64,000 nt of DNA from Piper betle (Eukaryota > Streptophyta > Magnoliopsida > Piperales > Piperaceae): NCBI GenBank assembly GCA_033002965.1, contig JAURVB010006668.1:1-64000 (forward strand). The letters are read 5' to 3'. The translations under genes and the position numbers were made by a program. Under the pieces are notes generated by a model. That model was not told the DNA's origin, did no database searches, and saw only the letters and a program-made list of their open reading frames with translations. This document shows positions 1 to 24,824 of the stretch, one piece after another; position 1 is the stretch's first letter; every line of letters begins with the position of its first letter.

Positions 1-1177
1 ATAACTAAAATATTTTATTAAATATTAAAAATGTATTTTGTCATCAGTATTTAATTAAATACTGGTTTAAAATACTGCAATTTTTGACAAAAAAAAACAG
101 ATTTTGCGAGTGAATGAAAATAATAGGAAGGCCTGAACTGTGCCGGATTTGAAGACAGTATATTCGGCATACCAGGTAGGATCGGGTGGTATGATACGGT
201 GTTTGAAACTATGGTTATATATGGACAATGGAGTACCACCTTCTGGCACTAATTACTGTACTATGCTTGTTAATTCTGAAAACTATTGTGGTGTGTAAGT
301 TAAAATTTTTGCTTGCTACTGAAGTGCTGATAGTTTGGCCGTCATTGCAAGATCATATGTGAATAGAGCTAGTGCATAGCTCATAGAATTTCAGTTATAG
401 CAGGAGGATGTTAAATTGAAATAATGTTTGGCTGCAGATATTGGTTTAGAAGTAAATTTATTAGTGACATTTTCGATACCACTGAAACCTTTTTCCCGCC
501 ATATCTACTTTTTTAATAAAAAAACAAGTGGGATATTGCTCAATCCCTTAAGACAATGTAAAATTGGTCTTATATCCCCTTCTTGTTTGGGCAAGTCATG
601 GGGCTATTAGTTGTGATGTGCTTGTGGACCTCTGAATTGGCTTTGATGTAAATGTTCATGCTCATTAGGGTGACTGACGGAATTTTTCTCTAGTTATATT
701 ATATAATTAGATGCAAAATTGCAATGCGAAGTTCCCACGTGAAGTTGTTTCTTTTTCTTAATACAAAAACTGCTAAGCAAGCTCGACCAATTCACAGGGG
801 TGATCATAAGGTCTATTATATGCTGCCTTACACTGCATTTTGCAAGAGGTTGTTTCCTCAACTTGAACACGTGACTTAGCAGCTTCTCTTACTTGCTTTG
901 CCAAGGCTCCTCTTCTTTTACATGATGCATTGGTCTGAATGGTAATTCTGGTAATAACTCTGATTTTCACCTATTTGGTGAACATGCAATACAATTGAAA
1001 GTGTTATGAGCAAATAACCATGGGTGTAAGAACATTTTCCTGCTGCCAAGAGCGGCATTGCTGGTGCTTGTACTGTATTACTTTTGTAGTTTTAAATAAC
1101 GTGTCAGCTGATTATAAATTTCTGGAGACACCATCATTATTAGCCTACTTTTAATGGGATTTGATTTTCCTTGTCAG
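1..1177. other. 5' flank or intron of the DRM gene
   Basis: No convincing coding exon is visible here. The first exon of the methyltransferase seen downstream opens at 1178 behind an acceptor (TTGTCAG) and lacks an initiator consistent with the family N-terminus, so this stretch is probably intron. The true start then lies upstream of the window. It contains a SINE-like fragment at about 809-919 and otherwise AT-rich sequence. Confidence 0.5.
809..919 (+). repeat. SINE fragment (Au-like 3' part)
   Basis: The stretch from GGTCTATTATATGC to GGCTCCTCTTC closely resembles the 3' body of the plant Au SINE family: a TGCAAGAGG-TGTTTCC core, then a degenerate GAACNCGTGAC block and a terminal CCAAGGCTCC. 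The tRNA-like head is missing, so this is a 5'-truncated, decayed copy. The family name is recalled by similarity and needs a repeat-library search. Confidence 0.5.
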
Positions 1178-4100
1178 AATTTAGCGCCTAGTACATCCCA
1201 ATCCATGCTATCTTCTCAATTCATCAGAATGGGTTTTCCTCCAGAATTGGTAACTAAAGCGATTGAGGAAACTGGTAAGGAAACTAATAGAACTGAAACC
1301 AATTACTTTGTTTTGCTGTTATAACTTTTGACTGATTAATGCTATATATGTTTAGGTGAAGAGAACCCAAATATGATACTTGAAACTCTCTTGAATTTAT
1401 CAGTAAGTTGCAACACTTATGTTTGATCAATTAGCTTGGATCTTTTCTTAGATGCATATGCACTTCCTTTTCTAAAATTCCACAGAATAAATAGTGATCC
1501 ATTGGTTGGTAATTAAGCATGATTCATCCGAATAGAAGATCTTCTGATTTTTAATATGAAGACACATCTTGTTTCTTACCTGTGTGGAGCTAATTTTGCA
1601 TAACCCATCCTACATGGTTTTTTGTGTCCCCCAGGAAATTCCATGTTATGTCCATGATTGGCTGAATGCTACTTGATTTTTAAAATTTGTTGTCACTTTT
1701 GTGATTTTCAATATAATAATCTCTTTCTCTAACCACAGGCTTTAGATGGTCTAGTTCAAAAAGACACCACTCAAATCAATCCCGAATCACCGATTACTGA
1801 AGAAGATTATGAAAGCGACGTCTTCTCAGATGAGGAAAGTTGTGTTGCTGATGAGGTACATTTTTGAGCCTGAATAGAGTTTATTATTTGGCCGTTCATC
1901 TGCAAAATATGTCTTGATTTTCCAACGAAGATTTTGCTTTTAAAATAATAGAGTTCTTGCAAACTTCAAAATTTGGCAAAAGCTACAATTTCAGATTTTC
2001 TGTGAATAGCTTGACTGGACCAAATGGAGTAATTCTCTACTTTCTAAATTTATATTTATTACATTTTAGGAAAAAAACTAACTTTATACTTAATAGAGTA
2101 ACTCTCTACTTAATAAAGCTACTCTATACCTAATAGAGCAACTCTATACCTATTAGAGTAACACTATACTAATAGAGTAAATAAAGTTTACTCTTCTAAG
2201 TGGAATGTATCCTAACCAAAATTAGGATTTTGGTGGGGCGGGCCAGATTGATCATGTGCAAACCACAAAATAAAATGCCAACAATGCTTATGATAGAAGA
2301 AGTTTATGTCTGATATTTGCAATAGCTTTTAGTGAGAAATAGGTGCACCATATATGATTAAATAAATTAAAGCATGTTTTAGAAACAAGATGAATCGGGG
2401 GTATTGACTATCTTTGGTTGGTAAAAGTTGCATACCTTTGGCCTCCTTATGTGCCGGGATAGAGGTCAATACAATTGATTTCATAGTCGTGTTAAGCAAG
2501 TCTGAGGTCATATTCACATAGTGTATGACTCTATGGCTTATTATGTTGATATGTAAATCAATTAAATCAACAAGGAACCAGCTTTTTGAGTTATCTATAT
2601 TTGGGGATTGCTTTTGTGGTGATTTTTTAAGTTTTCCTGACTATTCAAGCAGGAACTAGAGGATTTGTGTGAGAAAGAGAACAGATTGGCTTTTCTGTTG
2701 CAAATGGGATACAATGAAGATGAGGTTAAATTTGCTATAAACAGATGTGGTAAGTATTCTGGCAATTTTTTTATGAATTAATGATTTTTTAAGCTGTTTA
2801 TTTTTTTGTGCCTTATTGAAAATGTTTCTTTCTTTATAAAAATGAAAGTGTGTTATTTTGGTGAAGATTGTGCTAGTAAACACATTGCATGTTATTTGTT
2901 TAAGACATTCTTTTTTTCTAACGTCTTAAATTTCACTTTTGGGTTTCATGTAACACTATTTGCAAGTGCTATTTTTAAGGGATTTGTAATTTATATATCA
3001 CAGTTTGGGTTATTTAACAATTATATAATCTTTTTGCTTCTGATTGAAAGATTCTAATTGAAAGAAATAAGATTAAGAGAGAGAGGAGGCACGAATTTGC
3101 AGCTGGATACATTGAGGAAGGAGAGTCACCTGTATGCTTTGTTGTTTATGGTGAAATTACTACTTTTTAAATACCTGCAGACAAGAAGATAACAACATAA
3201 TCAACTAAGACTACAATATTCTTTTTAAGAAGCTCATGTAGATGGAATCATGGAACTGAAGGTCAGTTTAATAAGGTAGGGCAAGGTTAAATTAAGTAGT
3301 TGTATAGGATATGGTCCTACATCCAAAGGTGACCTGCGGATACTACTGTGAAGGAATATAGTATATTTGAATGTTTTGATTCAAGGAGAAGGAAATGAAG
3401 GCCGAAATGTGCTTGGATGGAGGCTATAAGAAAGGATATGGAGCTGTACGATCTACAGAAGGACTTGGTTCATAGTTGTACAGAATGGAAAAACACATGT
3501 CAACACTCCCCTTCACTCTATAAATACGAACACAACATTAAAAAAAACATGTAATTTCTGTCAACATTCCCCTGCATGTTTCTTGTTATATCTGCGTATT
3601 GTTTTTCATACTTTTCTTTGGTGCATATTATTTATTCTCCTTCAAAGTGACTCTTTAGCTTACAATTGACAACAAAGAGATGATACTCAGAGTACATTAC
3701 AACGGTTGGCAGAAATGTGAATCGGGTTAATTTTTTAGTTGGTTTAATTGGTCATTTAACTTTCCTATCCAACAGTTCTAGAAGATTGCCTTGGTCATTA
3801 CCTTGCTATTGCCTTTCATGCATGGATTATATCAGTCTATTCTAATCATTATGATATTTTACAATGGCAGGGCAAGATGCTACTGTTAGTGAGTTACAAG
3901 ATATGATATTTGCTGCTCAACTGGCTAAAGAAGCTGATGCAGATTTTGATGAGCTGTCTTTTTCAGACGAAGATGAGGTATGTAATATGTTAGTTTTGTT
4001 AATAATCGTATTGAAAAACTTTTTCTTTTCTTGCATCTAAGGTGCTGCGGAACTCTGAATTGTCATGCATTCTATGCAGGATAAGCCATCTGCAGTACAT

Positions 4101-5255
4101 GGTGGATGCTCAGGGTCTAAGAGGAAAGGGAAATGGACTGCATACTCTTCGTTCTCGGGAAAACGAACCCAAAGGCAAAAAGTATTTGGTAATTCTGAAC
4201 CGTCAAGTTTCTGTCCACCACCTCATATGACTGGATTTGGAGTTCCAAATGAGCCATTTATTCAAAGATTAAGAGATATTTGTGATGCAGCAGTTGGGCC
4301 ACCTTACTTCTATTATGAGAATGTGGCCCTTGCTCCTAAAAATGTTTGGGAAACAATTTCACATTTCTTGTATGGTGTTGAGCCTGAATTTGTTGACTCC
4401 ATGTTTTTTTGTGCTGCTGCAAGGAAGCGGGGTTACATTCACAATCTTCCAATTCACAACAGATTTCCAGTTGAACCACGAGCTCCATTGACAATACAAG
4501 AAGCACTTCCGCATACAAAAAAATGGTGGCCTTCTTGGGATGCAAGGATTAAACTTAACTGCATACAAGGCTGTTCTGCAAGTTCCAAGACAATGGAGAG
4601 AATTCGCGTGGCATTATCTGAATCCACAGCCACGCCACCACAGAATGTAAGGAAATATGTTATAGACGAATGCAAGAGATGGAACTTGGTTTGGGTAGGG
4701 GTTCATAAAGTTGCACCCTTGGAGCCTGATGAGATAGAGATGTTGTTGGGATTTCCTAAAAACCACAGCCGGGGAGGTGGGATAAGTAGGACGGACAGAT
4801 ACAGATCTCTTGGAAATTCATTTCAGGTGGATACCGTGGCGTATCACCTGTCAGTCCTAAAAAACATGTTCACTGATGGAATAAGAGTTCTTTCACTTTT
4901 CTCTGGTATTGGAGGTGCTGAAGTTGCATTGCATCGGCTAGGGATTTTTATGAAAGTTGTTGTATCTGTGGAGATTTCGGAAGTGAACAGAAGCATTCTG
5001 AGAAGTTGGTGGGATCAAACTGACCAAAAAGGCACCCTAATCGATATTGTTGATGTCCGGGATGTAAGTACTGAAAAATTGCAGCGATTTATTAGTACAT
5101 TTGGGGGGTTCGATCTGGTCATTGGGGGAAGTCCCTGCAACAATCTTTCTGGATCCAATCGTGTGAGCAGAGATGGTCTCGAGGGTAAGCATTCTTCTCT
5201 TTTCTTTGATTATTCCCGCATTTTAGATGATGTAAAGATGCTTATGAAGCAATGA
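1178..5255 (+). CDS. DRM2: DRM1/2-type de novo cytosine DNA methyltransferase (5' partial)
   Basis: Exons: 1178-1274, 1356-1402, 1739-1855, 2653-2749, 3871-3977 and 4080-5255, all with GT-AG borders and consistent phases; 546 residues are visible. Two UBA-like segments occur (MGFPPELVTKAIEETG in exons 1-2, LLQMGYNEDEVKFAINRCG in exon 4), separated by acidic linkers. The last exon carries the methyltransferase domain in the rearranged DRM order: YYENVAL (motif VI) near its start, then RGGGISRT and SLGNSFQVDTVAYHL (motif X region), then LSLFSGIGGAEVAL (motif I) and GGSPCNNLSGSNR (motif IV with the catalytic Cys at about visible residue 508). Family knowledge: DRM2 acts in the nucleus in RNA-directed DNA methylation, mostly at CHH sites. 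The intact PC motif argues against DRM3, whose catalytic motif is degenerate. About 60-80 N-terminal residues should lie left of the window. The frame is intact throughout. Confidence 0.93.
2085..2184. repeat. 20-bp tandem repeat with palindromic core
   Basis: Five imperfect copies of a unit close to TATACYTAATAGAGTAACTC lie in DRM intron 3. Each unit holds the inverted repeat AGAGT-A-ACTCT, so the array could fold into repeated small hairpins. Confidence 0.75.
3395..3506 (+). repeat. LINE reverse-transcriptase tail remnant
   Basis: A short frame in DRM intron 4 reads RPKCAWMEAIRKDMEL, then about 18 residues later HSCTEWKNTC. This spacing of RPK-W--AI-KDM and a later EW resembles the C-terminal end of RTE-type plant LINE polyproteins. 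No flanking domain is readable, so it is an old fragment. Called from pattern only. Confidence 0.4.
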
Positions 5256-5902
5256 ATGATGGCCATCTGACATTTTCAAGTATTGCTGTTATCTGAAATT
5301 GATCCCATTGTTGTATGTCAGACTTGATTCAACAAGTTATGACTTGTATTGTGTTCCAACTGTGTCAAGAACATTTTCAGTTCATTGATTTACTTTAATG
5401 GCTTAAAGTTTTTGTATAGTAACCTCTCACTTGGTGATGACAACTTTGTTGTTGATTACCCTCTGATCGGGATCAAGTTTTGCAATGTCAAATATTCGTG
5501 TTGTGTATTGTAGGAGATATGTCAGAGATTTTTTAATATAAATTCTGTGGACATAAAAATTGAGATCAGGGAACGCTTTCCTCTGGAAAGGAAATTACTT
5601 CAATCAAGTATTTTTTAACTAATGTGTGGGTGAGTCTATCTTTGTAGGTTTGTAGGTCCGACGAATATTTATCCAAATTTCTAAGTTAAGTTGCGATGTT
5701 ACCTGACTTTTGTTTCCCCAAATTCCAATTGAACGTGGGCCATAACATGCCTTTGTGTTGTTTGAAATCGTCAAAAACCGGTGGGAAATGAACGTGCATT
5801 GAAGACGAGTTGCACCAGCTTGCCTGCCATCATAATATCTTACAACCGTGTGTTTGTCTGCTATCTAAGTTGCTGCTGGCGTGGTCTAAAACTATACCAT
5901 GC
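5256..5902. other. DRM 3' UTR and intergenic
   Basis: Sequence after the DRM stop. The first 250-300 bases are probably 3' UTR. No second gene or structured element is visible up to the tandem array at 5903. Confidence 0.4.
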
Positions 5903-6260
5903 TGCTCAATCTTACTAGATACATGTTATTTTTTGTAAATGGTCTATTAGAGTTTATTAATAATTATAAACAAAAATAATAAGACATTGATTGCTCAATC
6001 TTACTAGATATACGCTTTTTTTTAAAAAAAATGGTCTATTAGGTTTATTAATAATTATAAACAAAATTAATAAGACATCGACTGCTCAATCTTACTAGAT
6101 ACATATTATTTTTTGTAAATGGCCTATTAGAGTTTATTAATAATTATAAACAAAATTCATAAGACATCGATTGCTCAATCTTCCTACATATGTGTTTTTT
6201 CTAAAATGGTCTATTAGAGTTTGATAGTAATTAAAAATAAAGTCAAGAACATATCAATCA
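5903..6260. repeat. Tandem repeat, about 90 bp x 4, abutting the tRNA
   Basis: Units start at about 5903, 5992, 6083 and 6172, each beginning TGCTCAATCTTAC or close to it, and each containing GGTCTATTAG and TAATTATAAACAAAA. Spacing is 89-91 bases. The fourth unit is the most diverged and runs directly into the 5' end of the tRNA gene. Confidence 0.85.
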
Positions 6261-6262
6261 AT

Positions 6263-6279
6263 GCTGGAATAGCTCAGTT

Positions 6280-6312
<33 letters not shown>

Positions 6313-6336
6313 GAGGTTCAAGCCCTCCTTCTAGCG
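6263..6336 (+). tRNA. trnN-GUU: tRNA-Asn (GUU), nuclear
   Basis: A 74-nt cloverleaf. The acceptor stem GCTGGAA pairs with TTCTAGC (one G-U), followed by discriminator G6336. The D arm is AGCTCAGTTGGTTAGAGC and the anticodon stem TGTGG/CCACA encloses loop CTGTTAA with anticodon GTT at 6297-6299. The T arm contains GGTTCAAGCC. A T-run at 6340-6345 fits pol III termination. There is no intron and no encoded CCA. The sequence differs from the plastid trnN and matches the eukaryotic type. Confidence 0.97.
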
Positions 6337-6379
6337 GACTTTTTTGTTACTGAAACGTCTATACACCTCTTGTCAATAT

Positions 6380-6523
6380 TAATTACATTTTAATGTTTGG
6401 CAACGAAAATTAATTACATTTTTAATGTTTGGCAACGAAGTTGTTGAAATGTAATTACATTTTAATGTTTGGCAACGAAAATTAATTACATTTTTAATGT
6501 TTGGCAACGAAGTTGTTGAAATG
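6380..6523. repeat. 72-bp direct tandem duplication with nested repeat
   Basis: Two copies of a 72-base unit (start 6380 and 6452) are virtually identical. Each unit itself holds two copies of TAATTACATTTTAATGTTTG followed by GCAACGAA. It lies just downstream of the tRNA-Asn gene. Confidence 0.9.
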
Positions 6524-8620
6524 TCGCGAGCTGTTTTGATTGTGTCAATCCACGAGTGGTTGCAGAAACTCCTGTTTCGTGAAATAAAGCATATATGATA
6601 TTCATATTGTGATTACGACTCTCATGAGTTAGTTAGGTTGTCCATTCTTGTACCCACAATTTTTTTCTTTGCATGCATATATAATTATGTTGGATAATTA
6701 TTATTTTACATGCTGTGTGAAAAGCATGCAGTCTTTATTTATCTTGTTCTTGTTGAGTTTAATAATAACACTTGGGGAGATACTACAGCCCTGCGTCCTA
6801 GAGATTTCGATTTTAGAGATAAACTCTAATCAGCACGGAGATGATATATTAAATGAAAGTATAGATTAATTGATAACAATTTAATTTTCTAATATTTTTT
6901 ATGTATTTTATGGAATAAGCTCCAATTGGAGATAGTTGGATAGATAGGTGCTTGTTAAATGTCCTGCTCTTAATTATAGTTTACCTTTCATTAACAATAG
7001 TTGATAAGTATATACCTAATAGTATGAATACTATATTTGATTGTCTACTCTATAAGTGGTTTTCATATTTATAGTTAAACACAAATTAAAATATTCGAGG
7101 AAAATACAATATTTCCCATATTTCAATTATATTTTAAGCACCAGGTGATTTTAATTATAAAAATGACGATTTACTTCAAACATTTTTTTTCATGTATGAT
7201 TCACCTAACGCACTATTATATATGGTTAATTATTAGGAAGGAAAGTAATTAATTGTAATGTCTTGTCGCTAATATTGATGGTAAGGCCTAATAAAAAAAC
7301 TGCTACAGTATGTACGGATAATAATATTTATTTATTATTAAAATTAAAAAATTGGTCACTAATAAATTTAATAGATGATTTGTTTACGCTGACCTTTACA
7401 TATTATCATAAATTACTACAAATTTTATAAAAAAGTATATTATAATGGTGGTCTAGCTTAAAAGATGACGTCACATGTTTCGCATTTGTCAAAGTATCTT
7501 TCGCAACCACCTGACTTCTTTATTAACAAGTATCATTTTACTCAGTCAATAATGATAATTTTTATGTTCTAAGATAAACCCGAGCCACCTAATGCACACA
7601 TATAATCAAAAATTCAAAGTAGATGTTATATAATACGATAATATATAAAAGTTTGACGTTTCTTTAGCTAAGCTGGGCAATTTTCACCTACCAGTCCTTT
7701 CTTCATCATCACTTCTGGACGCCATTGATCATGTTTACTCGTATGCTAGTTGTGATATAAGATAATGTCTCTCTCTCTATATATATATATTAATTAATTT
7801 CTGAGTCCAACATGATCGTGCAGGTTGTAACCTGTAACAAAGTGATTAAGAAATACATGCATACATATGTGCATGCACCAGATGTGCTGCCAATACTAAA
7901 CTAATATAATCAGTGATTACTTTTTACAAGTTCTTTAATAATCAAAACGCTATTAATATAATATGACGTGTATTTAAAATTTTAAACCCAACTTTTATTT
8001 AAATTCTATATTATAAATTCGAATTGTTCAAGTAAGAACAAAACCAAATATATATTGCAAAAGGTATTTGAAGGTGCACACACTTACACTTACGGTATCC
8101 TCTCATCATTGAGAATTTTTTCACAACACTAATTCAATTTAAGGCATTTAATTTGAAACAATTAGGGTAAGAGAAAGAGAGAATCCAGCCAAGGTTCAGC
8201 TAACCTCAATTAGATTTGGCATGCACGATATAATCTAGTCAAGTGATTAACTTGAGCGGAGACCCGTAATATCTTAATCCTGCATCTAAGTGAAGGGAAG
8301 AGGTGAAAGGATAAGATTATTTTTTAAATTAGGTAAATTTTGACTTGGGCAATTCATATTACATGCTGGGATTTTGTTTTTTTTGACTTATAAATTTTTT
8401 TTCCTATAAATATTATTAATAAAGTTGAGAACTCAATATCAAACTACGATTAAAAAATATAATAAGAATAAAAATTATATTTTATTTAAATATATTTAGA
8501 GATCGATATTTAAAGTCGATGAAATATTAGATTATTATAATACATTTTATTATTATATTTTATTTATAAAATGAAAATTTATATATAATATAAATAGAAT
8601 TAGGCGTGACATTTTGGCTC
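6524..8620. other. AT-rich intergenic region
   Basis: About 2 kb without coding signal: long A/T runs, a CT/AT microsatellite around 7768-7790, and no recognisable transposon ends. The right end probably holds the promoter of the receptor kinase gene; a TATA-like TATTTATATATTA lies near 8653-8666, just before the CT-rich leader. Confidence 0.4.
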
Positions 8621-8678
8621 ATATCTAATGGAGAAAGTCAATAATATGGATAGTATTTATATATTATTTTTTCAAACT

Positions 8679-9791
8679 CTTCTCCCTCCATCTCCATCCC
8701 CATCTCCATCTTCCATCTCCATCTCTTCTCCACCCAACTTCCCAATTTATTTTGTTTCACTTCTTAGACCCAGTAAAAGTCAATCCACGCCGCCCTTTTC
8801 TGGAAGGAGGAGACAAAAAAAAAAAAAGAAGAAGAAGAAAGAAAGAAAAACAAATGTGCTTGCAGCCGATCTCACGAGACGTCACCGCCCAGACTCGACT
8901 CGGTCAGATTCCGAGGCAGATACCGCGCTTTGATCGCCTGTCTCCCTTACTTTTATGCAGCGCCTCGACCACTGGCTTTGGGTCCTGCTACTGCTTGCTG
9001 GTCTTGCCGGATTGTGGTTTTGAGGGGCGGTTCGAATTTGGTGAGTGTGGGAGCTTTGAGTTGAGGGAGTGGTTGTTGTTGTCGTTTGAGCTGGGTTGTT
9101 TGGATTGAGGTGGTGTGGATGTTTGTTGGCTTTGTTTGGGGTGTTGAGCTGGCTGATTGTGGGGTTGATTTGGACAACGAGCAAGATTGGATCGTTTTTT
9201 GGTTGTATGGTGGGGGAATTCGGGTTTTGAGGGTTCATTTGCTGCTCAATTTGGTGTTTTGGTTGTTTTTTGTTTTTTTTTTGAGTGAAAATCGGTGTTG
9301 AGGTTACTGTTTGGGTGGTTTGGTTGATTGGGTTTTGTTAGGCAAGTAGCAAAATTTATATATTTTGGGGGATTGTGTGGTAGGGGGTGATTTGGGTTTT
9401 GAGGGTTTATATGCTGCTCAATTTGGTGTTTTGGTTATTTATTTATTTATTTGGAGTGAAAATGGGTGTTGACTTTACTTTTTGGGGGTTTGGTTGATTG
9501 GGTTTTGTTAGGCAAGTAGCAAGATCTGTTTTTTTTTTTTTGGTTGTGTGGTGGTAATTGGGTTTGAGGATTCATATGCTGCTCAATTCGGTGTTTGGGC
9601 CTTTTTTGGTGCTGTTTTGAATTAAAATGGGTGTTGAATGAATCATTGGTGTGTGATTACTGATTGAGTTGTCGAAGGTTGGATTTTTTGTTTTTCTTGC
9701 GTTATTCGAGACGGTAGAAAGTTGTTTTCCATAGTGGATTTGCTGTAATACGGCTTTATGGATGATTGGCAGATGTTGTGAAGTTGGGAAG
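8679..9791 (+). promoter_or_regulatory. 5' UTR and leader intron of LRR-RLK gene 1
   Basis: A CT-rich stretch (CCATCT repeats, 8681-8735), an A-rich run and a GC-rich leader resemble a plant 5' UTR. A plausible leader intron runs from the donor GTGAGT at 9041 to the acceptor TTGGCAG at 9771, leaving about 20 bases before the ATG at 9792. The second receptor gene has a matching leader-intron layout, which supports the call. The intron is G/T-rich and internally repeated. Confidence 0.6.
9205..9640. repeat. About 170-bp tandem repeat in leader intron
   Basis: Three imperfect units are marked by TGCTGCTCAATT at 9240, 9412 and 9577. The first two also share GGTTGATTGGGTTTTGTTAG. Period is 172 then 165 bases. 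All lie inside the proposed 5'-UTR intron of receptor kinase gene 1. Confidence 0.8.
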
Positions 9792-22262
<12,471 letters not shown>

Positions 22263-24630
22263 GATGTCTTAAGGATGGTTTCAGCGTTCTCCTGACTTTT
22301 GTACAAAATCTTCGTTTTCTCTTGTTCTTGCAAATGGTTGTTGTGAGTTATATTTACACAGCTAATATGACAATAATCTACGTACATAAATACATCTGTA
22401 TTCTCTCATTCTTTGCCTTGGTCTTAGCATGGCTTTGAGTCATTGGAAAAATATATTTTAGATGACTGTGAATTGAAATGGCAAGCTGCCCAGGTGCAAC
22501 TATGCTCCACAAATGATTTGTTCCTGTTACCACTTCAAAGTGATCACCTTGTTGGGAACTAAAGCAGTTTTGATTGCGAATGAATGAACATCTTCTCAAT
22601 CTAGCACTTCAATTATCACTTACACAGCAAGTTCATACAGAGTTTGTGCTATTCCTATCCTTGGGAGAATTCTCAACATGATAGTGGAACAATTTCTGGA
22701 ACGTCGATGAGTTGACGGCCATTACTGGCTTCTTCCTTACTTTCAATGCAAGCATTATGATCATCATTCTTAAATTTGAAAATATTGGACATTTGCAATT
22801 GTATGAATAAAACGCTCAACTCATCAACTGGACTTGAAGAAAAAGTAAAGAAAATTTGCTCAAAGTTTATGAAGAAAGTAGGAGATGGGTGCTAAAGGAG
22901 TAAGGATGGAATCTTCCCTTTATCCGACCCTTTCTATCCTCCAGAAGACAATGCCCAAAATCACGAGGGTTGGGTAAGAGAAGGAGCACACCCTCTTGGC
23001 TAACTTCTCATGCAAAACAAGTCAATAAAAACTTCTAATTTACATGTTCATGAGGAAGAACTTGCAATTCAATCATATATGATCCAAAAGATTTGGAACT
23101 GATCATCAAGTGGGAACAGGAAATATAGAAATTAGAAGAACCAAGCTAAGGGCTATCTTTTGCTACTTAAGACAGGTTAATGATTTTTGTGTTATTATGT
23201 GCAGTAACATACTTTTGTCAACATTGTTTACCTGGAGACACATGTTTGGAAGGTGCTCCTATTTTCTTTGTCTGAATTTCATGGTCAATGTGTTTTTTTT
23301 TTCCAATATAATATGTTATTGTCTTTACACTCCAATTACCAATAATTAACCATGCATGTGATTCAGATTTCAAACTAGATAATCATATATTGTTGACTTC
23401 TCCATCATCTTTATATATTTAATAATCAAGAGGCTTGTTGCAAAAAAAGTGGTTGGTTAGTCTAATTCATCTTCAATCACCCCCAGTTAGGAGATCATGT
23501 ATGTTAATACTTACAAAGCTCCACAGTATTTTAGAACCACTTTGTAGTATTAGTTAAGTTTTAATGAATGATATATAAGCCATTTTTCGACATTGAAAGG
23601 GGCGGGCTATTGAAAAACATGTTAACTTTTGGTTGATGAAAGTGATATGCATGTCATCTTGCATGATATTGAGATTGGCTAGATTGAGAGAGCCATTATA
23701 AAACATGTAAATTACTTGCTTAAAAACTTTCATGATTTGCCCACTTCACCTAACTATAGGACCACCTCAATATTGTGCTCAGATTTGAGGTCAACTAATT
23801 GGAACTGGTTCAGAGTAAGAAGAAAACATGCAGATTCACATGAGATTAGTTACATGTTTTTAGCTGGAAGATGCTATATTGTGCAGTATCAGCAGATCTA
23901 TACATAAGCTCTTCTTAGTTTGGATGATGAATATATATATGCATGTTTTTTAAAATCCCAACACTAAAATTTATATTAAGCTTCCACCTTCTAAAGGTTG
24001 AGTTCTGTTGAGGCTCAGACGAACCTGTGAAAGAACAGCTGTGAGCCCCCACTCTACTGTTCATTACCAGAGTTGAAGGATAAGTAGTTTTGCTTAAATT
24101 CTTTCCTGTTTAATGATTAGTACTTCTAAGTAACTGGAATTTTTTCAGTTTGATGTGGATTACTAATAGTAATGTTGGCTCGAATAATTGGGTTGAAGGA
24201 TTTTGCATCTCTATATTTCAATCAATGAACCTTTTCTTGTACAATATTGCACTTTGAGAGTAAAAAAGAATTTGAGGGTTGAGGGTTACTCAAGTTTGAA
24301 CTTGGGAGGCATGCCATTAGCCAACACACCAGACATATCAGTGTTCAAGTTTCGTGATCTTTGGTAGGTCACCAGTAGAACTATTTTCTAAAGCTGAAAA
24401 GCTGGGGCCTGTTGATGATCAGTCAAACCATACCTTCTTTCTGTAGATCGCAAAACAGTAATGGACAAGACCCAGAAGCAGAAATCGCCTAGAAGGAAAT
24501 GCTTTAATCAAAATATAAAAAACCATTACACATCTCAATTAATAAGGAAAAGAGTATCATATATCCTGTATATTGTTTTTTTTCTTGGGATTTGTAATTT
24601 CTTATAGCAAGTTTTTCAAGAGATCAACAA

Positions 24631-24824
24631 AGTAGAAGATTGACTGACTCTTCTTTCTAGATTTTTGATAAGATCATCAGAAATATCAGCAAGTTTTAGA
24701 TAAAAAAAAGGTCAAGTTAATGATCAAAGCATTTATATTGTCCTGACTGTTCTCTCTATGTTTTAAAAGTAGAAGATTGACTGACTCTTCTTTCTGGATT
24801 TTTGATAAGATCAACAGAAATATC
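24631..24824. repeat. 56-bp direct repeat pair
   Basis: Copies at 24631-24686 and 24768-24824 both begin AGTAGAAGATTGACTGACTC and end CAGAAATATC, with only a few differences. The left arm of the foldback lies between them. Confidence 0.9.

Noticed and set aside
3056..3170. Open stretch ERNKIKRERRHEFAAGYIEE in DRM intron 4
   Set aside because: Not flanked by usable splice sites that keep the DRM phase, and not part of the DRM proteins I know.
6648..6869. 73-codon frame after the tRNA
   Set aside because: AT-rich, hydrophobic by composition, no neighbour or splice context; consistent with chance.
8628..9301. Several open frames of 70-118 codons in the leader of receptor gene 1
   Set aside because: Low-complexity CT/GA and G/T-rich sequence in the 5' UTR and intron; no domain and no match in copy 2.
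24320..24400. Possible receptor-like cytoplasmic kinase remnant (TPDISVFKFRDLW)
   Set aside because: Only about 13 residues look right and stops follow at once, so chance similarity cannot be excluded.
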